Source: Bdellovibrio sp. 22V
GTDB lineage: Bacteria > Bdellovibrionota > Bdellovibrionia > Bdellovibrionales > Bdellovibrionaceae
Direction: 5' to 3'
NCBI RefSeq assembly: GCF_030169785.1
Contig: NZ_CP125854.1
Span: 186,001-250,000 of the forward strand
Length of the DNA stretch: 64,000 nucleotides
Every line of letters starts with the position of its first letter. Within the stretch, counting starts at the first letter, position 1. Positions 59,810 to 64,000 of this stretch are shown here, one piece after another. Position numbers and translations under genes: made by a program. Below the pieces are notes generated by a model, which did no database searches, was not told where the DNA came from, and was given only the letters and a program-made list of their open reading frames with translations.

Positions 59810-60772
59810 ATGTTCAATCCCAACATGCCTTACCGCAGCCTCGGTCGCTGCGGGCTTAAGTTGAGTTCGTTTTCATTGGGAGGATGGACCACTTTCGGCG
59901 GTACGGTTAAAGACTTCACATCCATTCGCAGTATTCTTCGCCTGGCTTACGAAGCCGGGATTAATTTTTTCGACATCGCCGATATTTACGCCAAGGGTGA
60001 ATCCGAGCGCATGATGGGCGCCGCCCTCAAGGATTTTCCGCGGCACGAATTAGTGATCTCCTCGAAAGTATTCTGGCCGATGAGCGATGATATCAACGAC
60101 AAAGGTCTTTCGCGCAAACACGTTTTGGAATCGGTGAATAAAAGTTTGCAACGCATCGGCACCGATTATCTCGATATCTATTACTGCCATCGCTATGATC
60201 CTGAAACACCTGTCGAAGAAACCGTGCGCATTATGGATGACTTGATTCATCACGGAAAAATTCTGTACTGGGGCACCAGCGAATGGACGGCGGAGCAAAT
60301 TCAAGAAGCCATGGATGTTTGCGATGAAGGCGGATACTACCGTCCGCAAGTAGAACAGCCGCAGTACAGTCTTCTGGCGCGAGAAAAATTTGAAACCAAC
60401 GTTCAACCTAAAGCTTTGGAACACGGAATGGGCCTGACAACCTGGTCGCCTTTGGCTTCGGGAATGCTCACGGGCAAATACGACGATGGAGTCAGCGAGG
60501 GCCGTCTTTCGCGCATCGAATGGCTTAAGGATACTTTCTATACAGATAAAAACGTGCAGCGGGTTCGCGACATGAAAAAGATCGCCGATGATATGGAATG
60601 CACGCGCGGGCAATTGGCGATCGCGTGGCTCGCAGCTCAATCCGGCATTACAAGCGTCATCTTGGGGGCCACAAGTATTGAGCAGCTGCAAGAGAATCTC
60701 GGCGCCATGAAGGTGAACATCACCACCGAGGTGGATCTAGAGCTTAAAAAACTTTTCGACTATCAGCTGTGA
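59810..60772 (+). CDS. Aldo/keto reductase, potassium-channel beta-subunit-like
   Basis: 320 residues. NADPH-dependent carbonyl reductase. The tetrad is Asp and Tyr in FFDIADIYAKGESE, Lys in VISSKVFWP and His in DIYYCHRYDP; the nucleotide site is LTTWSPLASGMLTGKY and SVILGATSIEQLQENL. It most resembles the YghZ/Kv-beta group. AGGAGG precedes the ATG. Substrate unknown. Confidence 0.92.
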   Translation: MFNPNMPYRSLGRCGLKLSSFSLGGWTTFGGTVKDFTSIRSILRLAYEAGINFFDIADIYAKGESERMMGAALKDFPRHELVISSKVFWPMSDDINDKGLSRKHVLESVNKSLQRIGTDYLDIYYCHRYDPETPVEETVRIMDDLIHHGKILYWGTSEWTAEQIQEAMDVCDEGGYYRPQVEQPQYSLLAREKFETNVQPKALEHGMGLTTWSPLASGMLTGKYDDGVSEGRLSRIEWLKDTFYTDKNVQRVRDMKKIADDMECTRGQLAIAWLAAQSGITSVILGATSIEQLQENLGAMKVNITTEVDLELKKLFDYQL

Positions 60773-60779
60773 TAAAACC

Positions 60780-60804
60780 CGCCAGGAGAGCGGCTCTCCT
60801 GGCG
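60780..60804 (+). terminator. Long GC-rich hairpin after the aldo/keto reductase
   Basis: CGCCAGGAGAGC and GCTCTCCTGGCG are perfectly complementary, separated by one base, giving a very stable stem of about 11 bp with a tight loop. No T tract follows. Confidence 0.65.
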
Positions 60805-60948
60805 AACCCACGGCCCTTCTTTGTCATGTCCTGACGGTAGTTCTTACAACCCCCCTTCGCCATCTGAAATATAGCCAAAAAGAAGAAGTCTCACGATTGG
60901 AATACCTAGTGCTTAGGTTTACTGCGTGTGAACATTTTGGAGGTATTT

Positions 60949-61449
60949 ATGCTTATTAAGAAGGTCGTTGTTTCTTTGTTTGCTTTGTCGTTCGTTACAG
61001 CCGCGCAAGCTGCAACACATGTTTATCATGGCACGCTGGTTTCCCGCTCTCAATGCGCGGATAACAACGCTAGTATTTTCGCGAAAGAGTATGGATGCAA
61101 AAAGCTTTCTTTGCCGTCGAAAGCCTGCGCTGTAGGGCTGACATTGGGCGCGAACGGGTACTCTGCCGTTGAAGTGGAAATTCCCGCTTTGGCGCAAACG
61201 GGAGATCTTCGCAAAACAAATCTCTCTGCAAGACTTCAGGGACCGTATATCTATACATCTGAATTCAACGCCTACAGCGTGACTTTTAAAAACCTCTTCC
61301 AAAAATTCGGTTCAGCTGAAATCAAGGTTGCTTCTCCATCCGGAGCTCTTTTGGCTGTCAATGTATACGTTGATCACCAAATTTCTGAAAACCGTCGTGA
61401 CTACAAACAATACGAGTGCCGCAATCTTAAACTTGTCGAACAAAGATAA
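60949..61449 (+). CDS. Exported protein of unknown function
   Basis: 166 residues, signal peptide ending TAAQA. The mature protein has four cysteines (SRSQC, YGCKK, SKACAVG, YECRN) and looks beta-rich, for example YSAVEVEIPALAQ and AEIKVASPSGALLAVNVYV. No family recognised. GGAGG precedes the ATG; AATACCT (60901-60907) and AGGTATT (60941-60947) could pair across the leader and mask it. A strong terminator follows. Confidence 0.8.
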   Translation: MLIKKVVVSLFALSFVTAAQAATHVYHGTLVSRSQCADNNASIFAKEYGCKKLSLPSKACAVGLTLGANGYSAVEVEIPALAQTGDLRKTNLSARLQGPYIYTSEFNAYSVTFKNLFQKFGSAEIKVASPSGALLAVNVYVDHQISENRRDYKQYECRNLKLVEQR

Positions 61450-61456
61450 TTTTCCT

Positions 61457-61483
61457 GAGGAGCCCCTCCCCCCGGGGCTCCTC
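61457..61483 (+). terminator. Rho-independent terminator
   Basis: GAGGAGCCCC/GGGGCTCCTC, perfect 10 bp, 7-base loop, then TTTCTGTT. Seven bases after the stop of the preceding gene. Confidence 0.9.
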
Positions 61484-61593
61484 TTTCTGTTCAGAATCTG
61501 GACATACCGGGAAGAATTTCATCCCGTTTGAGAGATCTCGTTTTACCTTCACGGATCGTATATAACGAACTGTTGTTTTATCGGAGATCTCAC

Positions 61594-62136
61594 GTGAAAT
61601 GGCTTATCACTCTTATCGTATTCATTTCTTCTTTCGCTCACGCTCATGAGTGCCTTCAGTTTATCGACAACCGCGACACAGCCGAGGAAGCTTACGCCTG
61701 CACGACGAATTCACAAACACTGCAAAAGCTGCAGCTGCATAAAGTGGAAGTCTGCATAGCAACGAGCCACGACTATCGCGGCGACAGCTTTGCGCACCTC
61801 GAACTGAAGTGGATTAGTTTGTCTCAATACAACAATGAGTTCAGCAAAGCAGACGGCTTAAACGAGAAGTTTTTCGACACATGGTACTCCGGTCTCTCGT
61901 TCTTGGGCCAGGACGGAGAAAGTGAATTCGCTCAAAACAATTCTCAGATGTTACTGAAAGCGTATCGCGAAGGTTCTAAGGTCTTGCATCAAAGAGATGT
62001 TCTTACCATTCTAAAGCTTCGTAAAAGCGATGGAAAAGCGCGCTTGAATGTTTATAACCGTGAACATTCCTATCTCTTTCAAGAAGACTGGAAACAAAGC
62101 TGGGATCTCGCTTTAAGTTGCGAGAAAATTCGTTAA
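61594..62136 (+). CDS. Exported protein of unknown function
   Basis: 180 residues from a GTG start (CGGAG upstream). Signal peptide VKWLITLIVFISSFAHA. The mature part has an early Cys (HECLQF) with others at YACTT, VEVCIA and LSCEK, suggesting two disulfides, and helical segments. Family not recognised. GAGATCTC occurs at 61532-61539 and again at 61584-61591, overlapping the ribosome-binding site; the two could pair. Confidence 0.75.
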   Translation: MKWLITLIVFISSFAHAHECLQFIDNRDTAEEAYACTTNSQTLQKLQLHKVEVCIATSHDYRGDSFAHLELKWISLSQYNNEFSKADGLNEKFFDTWYSGLSFLGQDGESEFAQNNSQMLLKAYREGSKVLHQRDVLTILKLRKSDGKARLNVYNREHSYLFQEDWKQSWDLALSCEKIR

Positions 62137-62205
62137 TCCTTGGCCTGGACCTGAAGGATGTTTGTCGACACTGGCCGATCCCACAAAGTTTTTTTGTGGT
62201 ATAGT

Positions 62206-62360
62206 GAAGTTGTAGTGATAAGAGAGATTCAGAAAGATTCTAGAAACAATCTCTTAAGAACGAAAAACGATGATTTGAGTGATCTCAGGATTCGTAAATT
62301 CAGTTTCTAAGAGATTGTCCGAGACGAGACTCAGTGATTACTGAGCCTCGTTTCCATTTT
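62206..62360 (+). ncRNA. Candidate structured small RNA
   Basis: A 230-base gap with no good frame. TATAGT at 62200-62205 is a -10 candidate. Then ACAATCTCTTA (near 62246) pairs with TAAGAGATTGT (near 62308) as an 11-bp stem closing about 50 bases, and a terminator ACGAGACTCAGT/ACTGAGCCTCGT (62324-62351, one G-U) is followed by TTTCCATTTTT. The -35 is weak. Together this looks like an intergenic RNA of about 150 bases, or the trailer of the preceding gene. Confidence 0.45.
62324..62351 (+). terminator. Rho-independent terminator before the MpaA-like gene
   Basis: A 12-bp stem with one G-U pair, 4-base loop, followed by a T-rich tract. It ends the candidate RNA; its symmetrical stem could also serve the convergent carboxypeptidase gene. 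Confidence 0.75.
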
Positions 62361-62366
62361 TGGGGA

Positions 62367-63248
62367 TCAGTGTTCCAACGCCACTGGCAATAAAGAGCTC
62401 GGAGACGCCGCAGTCTCTTTCTTAGCCTTGCCCGCTTTTTCAAGTTTCACCAATGTCCCGATGATATCTTGAAGTTTTTCAAACGGAGCCAAGTTCGGCG
62501 GCAAGTTTTCTTTTAATTCCATCGTCAATACAGGCGTGCTTCTTTCCAACCACATATAGCGGCCCAAGCTGCCCGGATAATTCCCTAACGACTTCCAAGG
62601 AAGATAATCAAACTTCGGCGGAGGCGAAACTTTCGGTCCGTCAAAATCCAAAACTTTAAGTGGCGTATGTACCGACACCACGAAGTCAGGTTGGAAATCC
62701 TCTAAGTGATGAAGAGCGCATTTTGTTTCCGGCTCGCTGGCCGCCATCTCCCCAGGGAAACGGCGCGGATTGGATTTTGTTGTGCGCTTCCAATTTTCGA
62801 TCGCACCCGAGCTCCAATCTTTCGTTGGAAAGTTGCGGTTGATATCAATCTTATTGGCGTTCGTGCGCGTTTTGTATTTCACCCCATCAGGGTTCAGGAC
62901 AGGAATGACCCGCCAAGAATTTCTTGGATCAATGCCTTCAAGTCTTTCCATCCAATAACGGCCGACAGTTCCTGCCGGTGTTTCATCACCGTGGATCAAA
63001 CTGAAAACCAAAACTTTTTTTGCACCCGGATCAGATGCCGCTTTGTCATAGTGATAAATAGGACGACCTTCCGCGCTCACACACAGAGAATCCACTTTGA
63101 CCTTCTCGCACGCTTGATTGAGAAGTTTATCGTCCCAAGCCCCAGGAAATTTTTTAAGATCGTTCTTACAGTCTTGAGAAACGGTAGCAAAGTCGGCCGA
63201 CGCCGAGAGCGCTGACAAGAACATCACGCTGAATATTAATGTCTTCAT
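62367..63248 (-). CDS. Exported M14 zinc carboxypeptidase, MpaA-like
   Basis: 293 residues, signal peptide (LIFSVMFLSALSASA). Zinc ligands are His and Glu of SLIHGDETPAG and His of VVSVHTPLKV; the substrate-binding PDGVKYKTRTNANKIDINRNFP and the catalytic Glu in LTMELKENLP are present. This pattern belongs to the MpaA/murein tripeptide amidase group of M14, which cleaves gamma-D-Glu-diaminopimelate bonds. Export suggests action on peptidoglycan fragments outside the cytoplasm, unlike cytosolic E. coli MpaA. Start at 63248; an ATG four codons earlier is possible. Confidence 0.88.
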   Translation of the reverse strand: MKTLIFSVMFLSALSASADFATVSQDCKNDLKKFPGAWDDKLLNQACEKVKVDSLCVSAEGRPIYHYDKAASDPGAKKVLVFSLIHGDETPAGTVGRYWMERLEGIDPRNSWRVIPVLNPDGVKYKTRTNANKIDINRNFPTKDWSSGAIENWKRTTKSNPRRFPGEMAASEPETKCALHHLEDFQPDFVVSVHTPLKVLDFDGPKVSPPPKFDYLPWKSLGNYPGSLGRYMWLERSTPVLTMELKENLPPNLAPFEKLQDIIGTLVKLEKAGKAKKETAASPSSLLPVALEH

Positions 63249-63426
63249 ATACCCCATCATTACTTTTCCATTATCACCGTGTATTCGCAGACTCTCAAGA
63301 TGAGAAACCGCTCGTTGAACGTATTTTTTCGAATCAAGCTGAGAATCCTTACAAATTGACTAAAGTCTTGCAGCCTTTTGTCCGTAAGTAAAAGGGTGTG
63401 ACCTATTGGACTCAGTTGGAGGATGT

Positions 63427-63648
63427 ATGGTGAATCGTGGTGGTTTCAGTTTTGTAGCGATGTTGGTGATAAATCCCATCGTGATACTTTTTTATCAGAA
63501 CTGCTCAATGAGCCCGATTAGTTATGCGAAAAATACAACACCGCCAGCCGTCGCGACTCGTTCCGTTGCGTCAGAGGCTAAACCGGTTTTGGCTGATGTG
63601 AAGCCTGCCTGCAACGACAATAAAAAAGAATGTGTTCGCGCCAAGTAG
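63427..63648 (+). CDS. Small putative lipoprotein
   Basis: 73 residues. N-terminus VNRGGFSFVAMLVINPIVILFYQNC ends in an FYQNC lipobox-like motif; the remainder is Ala/Lys/Thr-rich (TPPAVATRSVASEAKPVLAD) with two further cysteines near the end. GGAGG precedes the ATG. No family known. Confidence 0.65.
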   Translation: MVNRGGFSFVAMLVINPIVILFYQNCSMSPISYAKNTTPPAVATRSVASEAKPVLADVKPACNDNKKECVRAK

Positions 63649-63703
63649 TATTCATTATTTGAATATCTGAATTCTTATTATGCCTTTTACCAATCATAGG
63701 GTC

Positions 63704-63745
63704 CCTTGTTAGAACTGACTTCAAGAAGCGCAGTTCAAAACAAGG
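63704..63745 (+). promoter_or_regulatory. Long leader hairpin partly covering the next ribosome-binding site
   Basis: CCTTGTT-A-GAACTG pairs with CAGTTC-AA-AACAAGG: 13 bp interrupted by a 1x2 internal loop, 13-base apical loop. The 3' end AAGG is the first half of the AAGGAGG used by the gene at 63754. Confidence 0.6.
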
Positions 63746-63753
63746 AGGCTTCT

Positions 63754-64000
63754 ATGAAAAAATTCGTTCTTTCTTTAATTTCCATTCTTTCTCTTGCGGG
63801 TGCTCCTGCCCAAGCTTTTATCTCCGCTAACGAAGAAGACCAATTGCTTCAGGCCATGAATAGCGCCTATGAGCCGCACATTCAGTTTGAAAGCGTGCGC
63901 TGCTCTTTGCGTGGACGTATGTGCTTAGTGCGCTTGGAAGTCGGCTCTGCGCGCATCGGCTGCATGATCGAAAGAATCACGGCGGCGGAAGATCTCTATC
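63754..64000 (+). CDS. N-terminal part of an exported protein, cut by the window edge
   Basis: The ATG at 63754 follows AAGGAGG. The first 82 residues show a signal peptide (KKFVLSLISILSLAGAPAQA) and a mature part with two cysteines (SVRCSLRGRMCLVRLEVG) and another in RIGCMIE. Too little to place in a family; open at the window end. Confidence 0.8.
   Translation, partial: MKKFVLSLISILSLAGAPAQAFISANEEDQLLQAMNSAYEPHIQFESVRCSLRGRMCLVRLEVGSARIGCMIERITAAEDLY

Noticed and set aside
62206..62360. Identification of the candidate RNA as 6S RNA
   Set aside because: Only one long helix with a large internal region is seen; the open central bubble of 6S RNA cannot be shown by eye.

Overview
The window looks like chromosome of a Bdellovibrio-type predatory deltaproteobacterium (Bdellovibrionota). 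This is inferred from gene content and style: dense, overlapping operons, roughly 50% GC, many short exported lipoproteins and trypsin-like proteases, a chemotaxis block, and aerobic menaquinone/haem metabolism. No rRNA, tRNA, CRISPR array or prophage was seen. Almost the whole window is coding, and no gene-free stretch exceeds about 300 bases.

Layout. 0-2.7 kb: two unrecognised proteins and a zinc alcohol dehydrogenase. 2.75-13.7 kb: a nearly complete C5 haem pathway. hemB faces a tightly overlapping run hemA-hemC(D)-hemL-[histidine kinase-response regulator]-hemE-hemN-hemY-hemH that covers glutamyl-tRNA to protohaem. 13.6-15.7 kb: lrgB-lrgA-ilvE on the minus strand. 15.9-24.9 kb: a PBP4-type carboxypeptidase, an ankyrin protein, sodC, a BON protein with a prion-like N-terminus, a REP-associated-type HUH transposase (RAYT), a YqcI/YcgG (GntA-like) haem protein, a DEAD-box helicase, a hydrolase and pcnB. 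This stretch holds ten of the eleven exact copies I found of the 10-mer ACCCTCGCCC. 25-28.7 kb: a REC-cNMP protein, a prolyl oligopeptidase and a trypsin-like protease. 28.9-33.6 kb: cheB-cheR-cheA (minus, with a FliA-like promoter) and cheW (plus). 33.7-38.7 kb: transketolase, adenosine deaminase, a DUF6624-like gene and hmgA. 38.7-41.4 kb: two paralogous exported Cys-repeat proteins around a split HTH/TIGR02147-like regulator, then an orphan histidine kinase. 41.6-46.1 kb: brkB-like, HAD, proline iminopeptidase and two more trypsin-like lipoproteins.

46.1-57.6 kb is a shikimate-to-menaquinone supercluster. menF-menD-menH (minus) diverges from aroG-menG (plus), and aroB-aroA-aro(KDE)-aroC-menB forms a minus-strand operon. 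The order B-A-K-D-E is exactly the domain order of the eukaryotic pentafunctional AROM protein, and the last three activities are already fused in one 603-residue polypeptide. 57.6-64 kb: small exported proteins, ung, an HPF-like protein, an aldo/keto reductase, a candidate structured RNA, an MpaA-like carboxypeptidase and a partial exported protein at the edge.

Three observations stand out. They are the AROM-order operon with the K-D-E fusion; the RAYT gene sitting in a local cloud of a short dispersed repeat; and a recurrent 5' leader architecture in which a perfect or near-perfect hairpin contains the Shine-Dalgarno sequence right before the start codon (adhA, RAYT, prolyl oligopeptidase, two proteases, a coiled-coil protein and the last gene). 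All functions are assigned from sequence motifs read by eye; no database search was run.
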